Shown here: piece by piece, positions 8,836-17,569 of the stretch
Layout of the letters: the number at the start of each line of letters is the position of its first letter
How positions within the stretch are numbered: the stretch's first letter is position 1
NCBI RefSeq assembly: GCF_016623585.1
Contig: NZ_JAEHFY010000010.1
Coordinates: 62,001 to 126,000 of the forward strand
Source: Pedobacter segetis
GTDB taxonomy: Bacteria > Bacteroidota > Bacteroidia > Sphingobacteriales > Sphingobacteriaceae
Reading direction: 5' to 3'
DNA length: 64,000 nucleotides
Notes under the pieces: model-generated
Told to the model about the DNA's origin: nothing
The model's database searches: none
Seen by the model: the letters and a program-made list of their open reading frames with translations, nothing else
Made by a program: the position numbers and the translations under genes

Positions 8836-10395
8836 TTAAAACCCGAATAATCCTCCGCTGTTTGTTCTCGTTTTTTTTCCTGTTATCATTCCAAAAATAC
8901 CCCTTACAATTTCCCTTCCTATTTGGCGGGTAATGGGTGCATTTAGGGCTTCTTCTAACATACTCTTTTCTGGTTTTGTAGCTTTGGTTGTCTTTTGCTC
9001 TTGTATAATTTCTTGTTGGGTTTCATGCTCTTTCATTTTTTGGTTGATGCGGGCCGTTAAGATCTCACAGGCACTTTCTGGGTTAATTGCTTCTTGGTAT
9101 TTTTTAAAAATATCAGAAGTTTTCATCAGTTCTTCACAATCTATATTGCTCATTGGCCCCATCACAGACCGTGGAGGAGTTAAATGCGTAGCAACAACTT
9201 CCGTTGGGATTCCTTTTTCGTTTAATACGGTTATTAGGGCTTGCCCGGTCCCTAAACTAGTTAAAATGGTTTCTATTTCATAAAAGTCTGATTTGGGATA
9301 GGTTTTTACCGTCTTTTTTAAAGCATCCGCATCATTTGGAGTAAATGCCCTTAGTGCATGTTGTACCCTATTCCCTAATTGCCCTAATACGCTTTCTGGA
9401 ACATCAGAGGCAGCCTGGGTACAAAAAAACACTCCCACGCCCTTTGATCTTATTAATCTGATCACTTGTTCAATTTGTTCTAAGAATGCCTTAGAAGAAT
9501 TATTGAAAAGTAAATGTGCCTCATCAAAAAAGAATACTAGTTTAGGCTGGTCTAAATCGCCAGCTTCTGGCAAACTGTTAAAAATCTCTGCTAAAAGGCT
9601 CAATAAAAAAGTAGAATATAACGAAGGTTGGTTTTGAACATCAGAGATGTTTAACAAACTGATCACTCCTTTGCCATCTACTTTTTGATATAGATCTTCG
9701 GTATCAAAAGATTTCTCACCAAACAAGGTGCCCAGGCCTTGCTGCTCTATAGATACTATTTTTCGTAAAATAGTGCCAGATGTAGAAGAAGATATCTTTC
9801 CATAATCTTCTTTGATTTCTGCTGCACCATCACCGTCTGATAAATAGCCCAACAATTTCTTAAGGTCTTCTAAATCAACCATTGCCATTTTTTGGTCATC
9901 GGCATATTTAAAAATGGCTGCTAAAACCCCGGTTTGGGTATCGTTTAAATCTAAAATTTTACCCAATAATACAGGGCCAAATTCAGAAACGGTGGCTCGC
10001 ATGGTTGCACCTAGTTTACCCGAAAGGGAATAAAGCTCAACAGGGAATTCGCTAGGCATAAATGGCTTTTTTAACGCCTCGCCTCGTTCTACCAACTTTG
10101 GGTTTGGTGTACCAGCTTTATTTAAACCAGAAAGATCGCCTTTAACATCGAGCATAAAAACAGGTACCCCTGCATCAGAAAGCTGTTCTGCAATCAGTTG
10201 CAATGTTCTGGTTTTTCCCGTACCTGTAGCACCAGCTATTAAACCATGTCGGTTCATCATCCTCAAAGGAATATTTACCTCGGCTTCTGCAACAATATTT
10301 CCATCTAAAATACCAGCTCCTAAATAAATGGAACTACCTTTTGGAGCGTAAGATTTCTTTACTGCCTCTATAAATGTGTTTTGGTCTTTTGCCAT
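8836..10395 (-). CDS. HerA-like/DUF853 ATPase (YjgR family)
   Basis: This 519-residue protein contains a P-loop GATGTGKT at residues 55-62, preceded by MNRHGLIAG, and a Walker B segment KLVFFFDEAHLLF near residue 290. The sensor region (GVGVFFCTQAASDVPESVLGQ) and the layout match the DUF853 family, typified by E. coli YjgR, within the HerA/FtsK class of hexameric motor ATPases. Its cellular role is not established. The C-terminus (from about 440) is charged and ends in a Gly-rich tail. It lies six bases after the S9 peptidase gene and 24 before the nucleotidyltransferase gene, so it should be co-transcribed with two peptidases, an unexplained pairing. Confidence 0.9.
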   Translation of the reverse strand: MAKDQNTFIEAVKKSYAPKGSSIYLGAGILDGNIVAEAEVNIPLRMMNRHGLIAGATGTGKTRTLQLIAEQLSDAGVPVFMLDVKGDLSGLNKAGTPNPKLVERGEALKKPFMPSEFPVELYSLSGKLGATMRATVSEFGPVLLGKILDLNDTQTGVLAAIFKYADDQKMAMVDLEDLKKLLGYLSDGDGAAEIKEDYGKISSSTSGTILRKIVSIEQQGLGTLFGEKSFDTEDLYQKVDGKGVISLLNISDVQNQPSLYSTFLLSLLAEIFNSLPEAGDLDQPKLVFFFDEAHLLFNNSSKAFLEQIEQVIRLIRSKGVGVFFCTQAASDVPESVLGQLGNRVQHALRAFTPNDADALKKTVKTYPKSDFYEIETILTSLGTGQALITVLNEKGIPTEVVATHLTPPRSVMGPMSNIDCEELMKTSDIFKKYQEAINPESACEILTARINQKMKEHETQQEIIQEQKTTKATKPEKSMLEEALNAPITRQIGREIVRGIFGMITGKKTRTNSGGLFGF

Positions 10396-10401
10396 GGTGG
10401 T

Positions 10402-12852
10402 TTATTTATTTTTCACGTATTTATCCAACCAAGAATCCATCTCCCAAAGCATGTGCAAAATAGATTCTTTAGCCCTGTAACTATGTGCCTCGTAAGGCAA
10501 ATATACTAATCTTGTGATTGCGCCAAACCCTTTTAAGGCACTATAAAATCTTTCGCTTTGTATAGGGAAAGTGCCAGGATTATCATCGGCTTCGCCGTGT
10601 ATCAATAATAAAGGTGCCTTAATTTTATCGGCGTAAGAAAAGGGCGACATTTTATAATACAGTTCTGGTGCTTGCCAATAGGTTCTTTCTTCTGCTTGGA
10701 AACCATTTGGGGTTAAGGTTCTGTTGTAAGCTCCGCTCCTTGCGATTCCCGCCGCAAAAAGATTGGTGTGCGCTAAAAGGTTAGCCGTCATAAAAGCACC
10801 ATAAGAATGCCCTCCAATAGCTATCCTTTTGGCATCTCCAATTCCCATGCCCACAATTTTATTTACTGCTGCCAAAGCATTTTCTTGTAATTGTTCTATA
10901 AAAGTATCGTTAGGGTAATCGTTGCTTTCGCCAACTATTGGCATATCTACATTATCCATTACGGCATATCCCCTGGTAACCCAATAAATTGGCGATGCCC
11001 AAGAAATTTTGCTGAAACGGTAAGGAGAGCCTTTAACCTGCCCTGCCGCCGCAGCCGTTTTATATTCTTTTGGATAAGCCCACATCAAAACGGGTAATTT
11101 ACCTTGCCCTACAGTATAACCGATTGGTAAATATAAATTTGCCGTTAAGTTTAAATTGTCTTCTCTTTTATAGTTAAGTAACTGTTTATTGATTCCAAAT
11201 AATTGGGGATAAGGGTTTTTGAAGAAAGTAAGTTGTTGTGTTTTTCCTTTGCGGTAATCTAAATTGAAATAATTAGCAGGTTCTGCTACAGATTCCCTAC
11301 TGATGATGAGGTTATCTTTATTATCGAAAAATATGGGTTTCTCATAAAAAGGTGCTCTAGAGTGAAAAAGCGTATCAGTCAATTTGGTTTTAACGTTAAA
11401 CTGCAGTAAGAAAGGCCTATCGCCAATTGGTGATGCACCATCAGATATAGAAAAAATATTGATGTTATTAGGATCGGTAGCCCTTCTGATAACGCTATAA
11501 TCTAACAACAGAACATCTCTATTATATTGATTTTTAACCTTAACAAACTCCCCTGGATCAGAGTAAGCATCTTCAGAATATCTATCCCATAAATTTACCC
11601 TGTAGCTGTCGTTTCCCGGTTTGATAAAAACCCTCCTCTCGGCCTTTGTTTTCCACCATCGCTCGGTAACTAGGGCAATCTGATCATCGCCCCAATCAAT
11701 TTTGTTGAAACGTAAATAACAATCTGCCAATTTTAATTTTGTTCCGTAAGGTTCTGTTGCTTTTCGGGTATATAAAACATCCCTAATGGTGCTTGGCTTG
11801 TTTGGATCGCCACCGTCTTGCGCCTCTGCCCAAAAAATGGTTTGCGGTTTATCGGCCCGCCACTCAAATTCCCTGGGCCCGTTTATAACTGCATCAAAAC
11901 CTTGCGGTAAATTATCTGCCAAAGGTACATCGGCAAAATCTTGTACCAACTTACCATATCTATCCCTCACTTCTATCTTGTAAGGAAAATCTTCAATCGG
12001 TACGATGTAAGAATAAGGTTTATGTATAACTGAAAGCATTACCAGCTCTCCATCTGGAGAGAAATCAAAAGATTTATAAATATCGGGGCGGCTGTAATTT
12101 ACCGCTTGGCCATCTAAATAAACCATTTTAAGCTGAGCTGTTAGGTAATAATCTAACTTTAACTCGTCATTTGGGTTTTTTAAGAGGTCTTGATAAGTTC
12201 TATTTGGGGATGGTTTGCCTGTACTTTCTTGAATATTTGGCCCTGCTGATTGAGCGGAAATCGATTTCAGCGATTTTTGATCTATCTTAAATTTAGCTAA
12301 AATCGTTTTGCTATCCGGAGACCATTTAAGCAAAGTCCCATAAGCATCGTTCAACGCAAAATTTGTTAACCTCTTGGCATATTTAGTTTCCAGATCTCCC
12401 AACCATAATTCTATTTCCGTATCTGTGGTAATACTAAAGGCCACCTTAGATTCATCTGGGCAAAAAACAACATTTTTGATCTGTGCATCTTTAGGGATGT
12501 TCAAAAGTTCGAAATCTTCATTACTATCTATCTTTTTAAACTTTAGAGAAGTGTACAAAGCAGACCGCTGGTTTCCATAGTTTTGGGGGTTTACCCTTAA
12601 GCCTGCCAATTTTTCATAAGGGGCTGCAATTTCTTTGATAGAAGGATAACCTGGTTGCTCTAAAATAGCCATGTATTTTGCCCTACCACTTAAAATCACC
12701 GTCCTAGAAACAGATTCATCTACAATTTTAGCGATAGATTCTGGCGGTTTTTGATAACCCGTAACCTCTTGTGCAAAAGAAACATCTAAAGAGAATGCAG
12801 AAACAATAAAAAATGTAAAAAAAGCACATTTTTTAATCTTATAAAAAGTCAT
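10402..12852 (-). CDS. Secreted S9 peptidase of the glutamyl-endopeptidase (S9D-like) type
   Basis: An 816-residue protein with a signal peptide ending near VSFAQ. The N-terminal two-thirds is a WD-like beta-propeller (CPDESKVAFSITTDTEIELW, GELVMLSVIHKPYSY). The C-terminal alpha/beta-hydrolase carries the triad in GGHSYGAFMTANLL (Ser683), HGEADDNPGT (Asp756) and LPYEAHSYRAKES (His790). The stretch SGAYNRTLTPNGFQ and the LHMLWEMDSWL end closely resemble what I know of plant chloroplast glutamyl endopeptidase (MEROPS S9D), so cleavage after Glu in the periplasm is the best guess. It is located six bases from genes on both sides and is co-transcribed with the M42 peptidase. Confidence 0.88.
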   Translation of the reverse strand: MTFYKIKKCAFFTFFIVSAFSLDVSFAQEVTGYQKPPESIAKIVDESVSRTVILSGRAKYMAILEQPGYPSIKEIAAPYEKLAGLRVNPQNYGNQRSALYTSLKFKKIDSNEDFELLNIPKDAQIKNVVFCPDESKVAFSITTDTEIELWLGDLETKYAKRLTNFALNDAYGTLLKWSPDSKTILAKFKIDQKSLKSISAQSAGPNIQESTGKPSPNRTYQDLLKNPNDELKLDYYLTAQLKMVYLDGQAVNYSRPDIYKSFDFSPDGELVMLSVIHKPYSYIVPIEDFPYKIEVRDRYGKLVQDFADVPLADNLPQGFDAVINGPREFEWRADKPQTIFWAEAQDGGDPNKPSTIRDVLYTRKATEPYGTKLKLADCYLRFNKIDWGDDQIALVTERWWKTKAERRVFIKPGNDSYRVNLWDRYSEDAYSDPGEFVKVKNQYNRDVLLLDYSVIRRATDPNNINIFSISDGASPIGDRPFLLQFNVKTKLTDTLFHSRAPFYEKPIFFDNKDNLIISRESVAEPANYFNLDYRKGKTQQLTFFKNPYPQLFGINKQLLNYKREDNLNLTANLYLPIGYTVGQGKLPVLMWAYPKEYKTAAAAGQVKGSPYRFSKISWASPIYWVTRGYAVMDNVDMPIVGESNDYPNDTFIEQLQENALAAVNKIVGMGIGDAKRIAIGGHSYGAFMTANLLAHTNLFAAGIARSGAYNRTLTPNGFQAEERTYWQAPELYYKMSPFSYADKIKAPLLLIHGEADDNPGTFPIQSERFYSALKGFGAITRLVYLPYEAHSYRAKESILHMLWEMDSWLDKYVKNK

Positions 12853-12858
12853 TAATTT

Positions 12859-13977
12859 TTATTTGATATATTTAAAATCTTGGTTTTCTTTTAAAGCCAA
12901 TAAAGAATGATAAATTAAGCTGATCACATTGTCCACATCGTTCTTGTGAACCATTTCTACTGTAGTGTGCATGTATCTTAACGATAAAGAAATCAATGCA
13001 GATACAACACCATCGTTAGAATATGCAAAAGCATCTGTATCTGTCCCTGTAGAACGCGACGAAGCTTGTCTTTGAAAGGGGATATTATTTTTTATAGCCG
13101 TTTCTACCAATAATTTATTCAAATTTACTTGCACAGCCGGTGCGTAAGAAACAACAGGCCCTTTCCCGCAGGCCAAATCTCCTTGTGTAATTTTGTTGAT
13201 CATTGGCGTTGTGGTATCATGGGTAACGTCAGTGATAATAGCTACATCCGGTTTGATCCTGTTGGCAATCATCTCTGCACCACGCAAACCAATTTCTTCT
13301 TGTACCGCGTTCACAATGTACAATCCGAAATCGAGCTTTTTCTTGTTCTCATGCAATAAACGGGCAACCTCTGCAATCATAAAACCGCCTACCCTATTAT
13401 CTAAAGCCCTACCCACATAATAACGGTTGTTTAAAACCATAAACTGATCTTCATAAGTGATTACGCAGCCCACATGGATGCCCATTTTTTCTACCTCTTC
13501 TTTAGAAGTACAACCACAATCTAAAAATATATTTTTCAAGGCAGGGGCTTCTTCCTTTTCCCCACCATGGCGGGTATGGATTGCTGGCCAGCCAAAAACA
13601 GCAGTAACTGGGCCATTGTCTGTATGTATCACCACTCTTTTAGAAGGTGCTATTTGATGATCTGAGCCACCATTTCTGATCACATAGATCAAACCATCAG
13701 ATGTAATGTAATTCACAAACCAAGAGATTTCATCGGCATGTGCCTCAATAACAACTTTATATTTTGCTTTTGGATTGATAACGGCAACCGCTGTACCATA
13801 ATTATCTACATAATGCTCATCTACAAATGGTTTAATATAATCTAACCAAAGCTTTTGCCCTTCCCATTCAAAACCTGTTGGAGATGGGTTATTAATGTAT
13901 TTTTCTAAAAATGCCAGCGATTTTTTATTGACTACTGCTACGTGTTTGGTTTCTTCTTGCTCTTTCTTTTTAGCCAT
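12859..13977 (-). CDS. M42-family metallo-aminopeptidase
   Basis: This 372-residue cytosolic enzyme shows the di-metal ligands of the M42 family: the first His in VVIEAHADEISWFV, the bridging Asp in GRALDNRVGGF, the catalytic Glu pair in NAVQEEIGLRGAE, the Asp in IITDVTHDTTTP, and the final His in YMHTTVEMVHKNDV. Family members form large tetrahedral (TET-like) complexes that trim short peptides from the N-terminus. The N-terminal Lys/Glu-rich segment (KKKEQEETKHV) is extra. It opens the four-gene run ending at 7909, with a -7 box at 14003-14010. Pairing a peptide trimmer with an endopeptidase suggests peptide scavenging, but the two differ in compartment. Confidence 0.93.
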   Translation of the reverse strand: MAKKKEQEETKHVAVVNKKSLAFLEKYINNPSPTGFEWEGQKLWLDYIKPFVDEHYVDNYGTAVAVINPKAKYKVVIEAHADEISWFVNYITSDGLIYVIRNGGSDHQIAPSKRVVIHTDNGPVTAVFGWPAIHTRHGGEKEEAPALKNIFLDCGCTSKEEVEKMGIHVGCVITYEDQFMVLNNRYYVGRALDNRVGGFMIAEVARLLHENKKKLDFGLYIVNAVQEEIGLRGAEMIANRIKPDVAIITDVTHDTTTPMINKITQGDLACGKGPVVSYAPAVQVNLNKLLVETAIKNNIPFQRQASSRSTGTDTDAFAYSNDGVVSALISLSLRYMHTTVEMVHKNDVDNVISLIYHSLLALKENQDFKYIK

Positions 13978-14002
13978 TATAATTATTTATCTATGATTTT
14001 AA

Positions 14003-14010
14003 CAAATATA
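14003..14010 (-). promoter_or_regulatory. Candidate -7 box of the M42 operon
   Basis: On the minus strand this reads TATATTTG, an exact TAnnTTTG match, 25 bases upstream of the start at 13977. No TTTG is present 19-21 bases further up. Confidence 0.4.
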
Positions 14011-14380
14011 AAAAACCTTATTTAAGAGAGGTATTTATTTATCATTTGGGTTTATTTTGAAGAGTATTGCTGATAAAGTTGAAAATAATACAGGATAAAA
14101 ATATCTTCTGGTCCGTAACTAACGTTGTTTAATACAACCAAACCATCTTAATATAAAAATGAAGATGAGGATTTTGATTTTCGATACTTACCAAACAACC
14201 GCCATTTTGCCATAAAAACACCAAGTTCTGCCATAATTTCTGTACCGAGAATTATTTATGGGAATTTTGGTCAGATAAGGGTAATTTAAGGCTTCAAAAC
14301 GTCTATTGTAGCGTTTTCCACGTAAATGGTAGTATTGTTGATAAAAACTATTGAATACCCACCTATCTTTTAGAAAACTA

Positions 14381-14413
14381 TTTGATACATTGTGGCGTTC
14401 AACACTATATTAG
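14381..14413 (+). promoter_or_regulatory. Candidate promoter of clpC
   Basis: TTTG at 14381-14384 and TATATTAG at 14406-14413 are separated by 21 bases; the -7 box differs from TAnnTTTG at one position. A leader of about seven bases containing AGAAAGG precedes the ATG. Confidence 0.45.
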
Positions 14414-14425
14414 AAAGGTTTTATT

Positions 14426-16966
14426 ATGGAAGCAAAATTTTCACCGAGAGTTAAAGACGTGATTTCTTACAGCAGAGAAGAAGCTTTAAGGTTAGGTCAT
14501 GATTATATCGGTACAGAACACTTATTGCTAGGATTGATACGTGAGGGAGACGGAATGGCTATAAAGATTTTAAAATCTTTAAGTGTTGATACTGCTAAAC
14601 TACGTAGGGCAATTGAAGACGCGGTAAGGGGCAATTCTGGCACAACGGTTAACTTAGGGAATATCCCTTTAACCAAACAGGCAGAAAAAGTATTAAAGAT
14701 CACTTACCTAGAAGCCAAAATTTTTAAAAGCGATGTAATTGGAACAGAACATTTATTACTTTCTGTTTTAAGGGAAGAAGATAATATTGCATCCCAAATT
14801 TTAGCCCAGTTTAATTTAAATTACGAGGTTTTTAAGGCCGAAGTAGAGAATAACAAAGACGGCTTTAGGGATGATATTAGAAATGCAGCTGCGGGAGAAG
14901 AAGATTTTAAAGATGACGATGCTTTTACTGCTCCTAAAAAAGTTTCTGATATTAAATCTAAAACGCCGGTTTTAGACAATTTCGGTCGTGATTTAACACG
15001 TATGGCCGAAGACGGAAAACTAGACCCGATAGTTGGGCGTGAGAAAGAGATAGAACGTGTTTCTCAAATTTTATCGAGAAGAAAAAAGAACAATCCAATT
15101 TTAATTGGGGAGCCGGGTGTTGGTAAATCTGCCATTGCAGAAGGTTTGGCCTTAAGGATTATCCAACGTAAAGTATCTAGGGTTTTGTTCAATAAAAGAG
15201 TGGTAACGCTAGATCTAGCCTCTTTAGTGGCAGGTACAAAATACCGTGGCCAGTTTGAAGAACGTATGAAAGCGGTAATGAACGAATTAGAAAAATCTCC
15301 AGACGTAATCTTATTTATTGATGAGATACACACCATTGTTGGTGCTGGCGGCGCTTCTGGCTCTTTAGACGCATCTAATATGTTTAAACCTGCCTTAGCA
15401 AGAGGAGAGATACAGTGCATTGGCGCAACAACTTTAGATGAATACCGTCAATACATAGAAAAAGATGGTGCCTTGGATCGTCGTTTCCAAAAGGTGATGA
15501 TAGAACCTGCTACACCAACAGAAACTATTGAAATCTTAAACAGGATTAAAGATAAATACGAAGATCACCATGGCGTTACCTACACAGACGAAGCTATTAA
15601 TGCTTGTGTAAGTTTAACTGCTAGGTATATCACTGATCGTTTTTTACCAGATAAAGCTATTGATGCTTTGGATGAAGCTGGTTCAAGGGTTCATTTAACC
15701 AATATCCATGTCCCAGAAAACATCATTGATATTGAACAAAAAATTGAACAAATTAAAATCGAGAAAAATAAGGTTGTAAAAAGCCAAAAATACGAAGAGG
15801 CAGCAAAATTACGGGATACCGAAAAAAATCTTTTAGAAGAATTAGAAAAGGCAAAAACAGAGTGGGAAGCCGATACTAAGAGTAAAAGATACGAGGTTAC
15901 AGAAGATAATGTTGCCGAAGTAGTTTCTATGATGACTGGTATTCCTGTACAAAGGGTTGGGCAAACAGATAGTGCCAAACTCTTGAACATGAAAGAGAAA
16001 ATCAATGAGAAAATTATTGGGCAAGATGATGCCATCAAAAAATTAACAAGGGCAATACAAAGAACAAGAGCCGGGTTAAAAGATCCTAAAAAACCAATCG
16101 GTTCATTTATTTTCTTAGGCCCAACAGGTGTGGGCAAAACCGAATTAGCAAAAGAGCTAGCCCGTTTCATGTTCGATTCTGATGACTCTTTGATCCAAAT
16201 CGATATGAGCGAATACATGGAGAAATTTGCGGTTTCAAGATTGGTTGGAGCGCCCCCGGGATACGTTGGTTATGAAGAAGGCGGACAGTTAACAGAAAAA
16301 GTACGTAGAAAACCTTATTCGGTTATCCTTTTAGATGAAATCGAAAAAGCGCATCCAGATGTGTTCAATATTTTGTTACAAGTATTAGATGAAGGCCAGT
16401 TAACTGATTCTTTAGGAAGAAAGGTAGATTTTAGAAATACCATCGTTATCATGACTTCTAACATAGGTGCCCGCCAGTTAAAAGATTTTGGGCAAGGAGT
16501 TGGTTTTACCACCGCGGCAAAAGCAAACCAAGCAGATACGCACAGTAGAGCCGTAATTGAAGGTGCTTTGAAAAAAGCATTTGCCCCAGAGTTTTTGAAC
16601 AGGGTTGATGATGTGATCGTATTTAACTCCTTAGCAAAAGAAGAAATATTTAAGATCATAGATATTGAATTAGAAGCTTTATTTGGTAGGGTACATACAT
16701 TAGGTTATGATATTAAATTAACCAATGAAGCCAAAGAATACATTGCCGATAAAGGTTTTGACAGTGCTTTTGGGGCAAGGCCATTAAAAAGAGCCATCCA
16801 AAAATTCTTAGAGGATCCAATTGCAGAAGAAATACTGAAAGGAGATTTATCTGAAGGCGATGTAATGGAAGTTGGATTTGACAAAGAGAAAGAAGAGATT
16901 AAAATAGTTGGCAAAAGCAACAAGAAAAAGAAAAAGAAAGAAGAAGAGAAAGAGGGCGGAGAATAG
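14426..16966 (+). CDS. clpC: ATP-dependent Clp protease ATPase subunit ClpC
   Basis: A Hsp100 unfoldase that feeds substrates to ClpP in the cytosol. The 846 residues show two Clp_N repeats (about 1-145), the first AAA+ module with Walker A GEPGVGKS (228-235) and Walker B LFIDEIHT (near 297-304), a UVR-like coiled-coil middle segment (about 455-480), and the second AAA+ module with GPTGVGKT (565-572). These are followed by the C-terminal D2 domain. The UVR-like middle identifies ClpC rather than ClpA or ClpB. The tail is an extended Lys/Glu tract (from about 833), an unusual low-complexity end. A Shine-Dalgarno-like AGAAAGG lies nine bases before the ATG. It is monocistronic, with a terminator at 16988-17022. 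Confidence 0.97.
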   Translation: MEAKFSPRVKDVISYSREEALRLGHDYIGTEHLLLGLIREGDGMAIKILKSLSVDTAKLRRAIEDAVRGNSGTTVNLGNIPLTKQAEKVLKITYLEAKIFKSDVIGTEHLLLSVLREEDNIASQILAQFNLNYEVFKAEVENNKDGFRDDIRNAAAGEEDFKDDDAFTAPKKVSDIKSKTPVLDNFGRDLTRMAEDGKLDPIVGREKEIERVSQILSRRKKNNPILIGEPGVGKSAIAEGLALRIIQRKVSRVLFNKRVVTLDLASLVAGTKYRGQFEERMKAVMNELEKSPDVILFIDEIHTIVGAGGASGSLDASNMFKPALARGEIQCIGATTLDEYRQYIEKDGALDRRFQKVMIEPATPTETIEILNRIKDKYEDHHGVTYTDEAINACVSLTARYITDRFLPDKAIDALDEAGSRVHLTNIHVPENIIDIEQKIEQIKIEKNKVVKSQKYEEAAKLRDTEKNLLEELEKAKTEWEADTKSKRYEVTEDNVAEVVSMMTGIPVQRVGQTDSAKLLNMKEKINEKIIGQDDAIKKLTRAIQRTRAGLKDPKKPIGSFIFLGPTGVGKTELAKELARFMFDSDDSLIQIDMSEYMEKFAVSRLVGAPPGYVGYEEGGQLTEKVRRKPYSVILLDEIEKAHPDVFNILLQVLDEGQLTDSLGRKVDFRNTIVIMTSNIGARQLKDFGQGVGFTTAAKANQADTHSRAVIEGALKKAFAPEFLNRVDDVIVFNSLAKEEIFKIIDIELEALFGRVHTLGYDIKLTNEAKEYIADKGFDSAFGARPLKRAIQKFLEDPIAEEILKGDLSEGDVMEVGFDKEKEEIKIVGKSNKKKKKKEEEKEGGE

Positions 16967-16987
16967 TAAATTTAATTTTTAAAATAC

Positions 16988-17022
16988 AAAGCGTCTGGAT
17001 AATATCTGGGCGCTTTTTTTGT
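16988..17022 (+). terminator. Terminator of clpC
   Basis: AAGCGTC and GGCGCTT pair (one G/T wobble) around an 11-base loop, followed by seven T and GTTTT. Confidence 0.8.
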
Positions 17023-17112
17023 TTTAGACGCAACCAATGTGAAATTATAATCGTCTTTCATTTATTGGCATCATTATTAATGATCAAGGTTAACAATTAA
17101 AACAAAATCGAT

Positions 17113-17505
17113 ATGAAAAAGCTATTATTTTTATTCTTAGGTCTCTCCATAATTGGAATCACTTCTTGCAAAAAAGAATATGTAACCACTCCTAACCAAA
17201 CCATTTATTATACCATTGATGCAAGTACTTGGGTAACAAATGATGGAGGTAAAACATATACCGCCAACCTCTCTTTTACAAACACAGATATTTATCAGAA
17301 TACCTCAGATGGGGTGTTGGTTTATGTTTCTTTTGCAGATGGTGTTTATGAACCTGTACCACAAACTTATTTTGGTGTGTCTTATTCTTATGAAGTGAAC
17401 AATCAAAGAGTACAATTGAGGATCCAAAGCTCTGATGGCTCATCAACCATTACTCCTCCAGGAACTATAAGTTCTAAAGTAGTTCTGATCCCATCACAAC
17501 AATAA
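17113..17505 (+). CDS. Small lipoprotein of unknown function
   Basis: The 130-residue product begins with a lipoprotein signal (FLGLSIIGITSCKKEY; Cys19). The mature part is rich in Thr, Ser and Tyr with alternating polar and hydrophobic residues (QTIYYTIDASTWV, YTANLSFTNTDIYQ, RVQLRIQSSDGSS), suggesting a small all-beta sandwich exposed at the cell surface or periplasm. No catalytic motif is seen and I do not recognise the family. It stands alone between clpC's terminator and the shared terminator at 17522-17559. Confidence 0.75.
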   Translation: MKKLLFLFLGLSIIGITSCKKEYVTTPNQTIYYTIDASTWVTNDGGKTYTANLSFTNTDIYQNTSDGVLVYVSFADGVYEPVPQTYFGVSYSYEVNNQRVQLRIQSSDGSSTITPPGTISSKVVLIPSQQ

Positions 17506-17521
17506 AAACAGATTTACAAAT

Positions 17522-17559
17522 AAAAAAGCCCTTCTTGAAAATTGCGAGAAGGGCTTTTT
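17522..17559. terminator. Bidirectional terminator between lipoprotein gene and aconitase
   Basis: AAAAAGCCCTTCT and AGAAGGGCTTTTT form a perfect 13-bp stem around an 11-base loop, giving T runs on both strands for the convergent genes. Confidence 0.92.
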
Positions 17560-17569
17560 ACTTTTTATT

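Larger units (their letters stand above)
13978..14425. other. 448-base divergent spacer between M42 operon and clpC
   Basis: It holds the promoters of two divergent units (candidate -7 boxes at 14003-14010 on the minus and 14406-14413 on the plus strand). No coding frame or RNA gene is recognised in the central part. A short inverted repeat AAAACG/CGTTTT at about 14297-14312 is the only dyad seen. Confidence 0.5.

Noticed and set aside
8933-9283. Open frame antisense to the HerA-like gene
   Set aside because: It mirrors the codon pattern of the real gene on the other strand and resembles no family.
14290-14320. AAAACG/CGTTTT inverted repeat in the clpC upstream region as a heat-shock operator
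   Set aside because: Six-base arms in AT-rich DNA are expected by chance and the sequence does not match the CIRCE or CtsR operators I know.
15691-16218. Long open frame antisense to clpC
   Set aside because: It is a shadow of the clpC coding frame with a Ser-rich, unnatural composition and no start signal.
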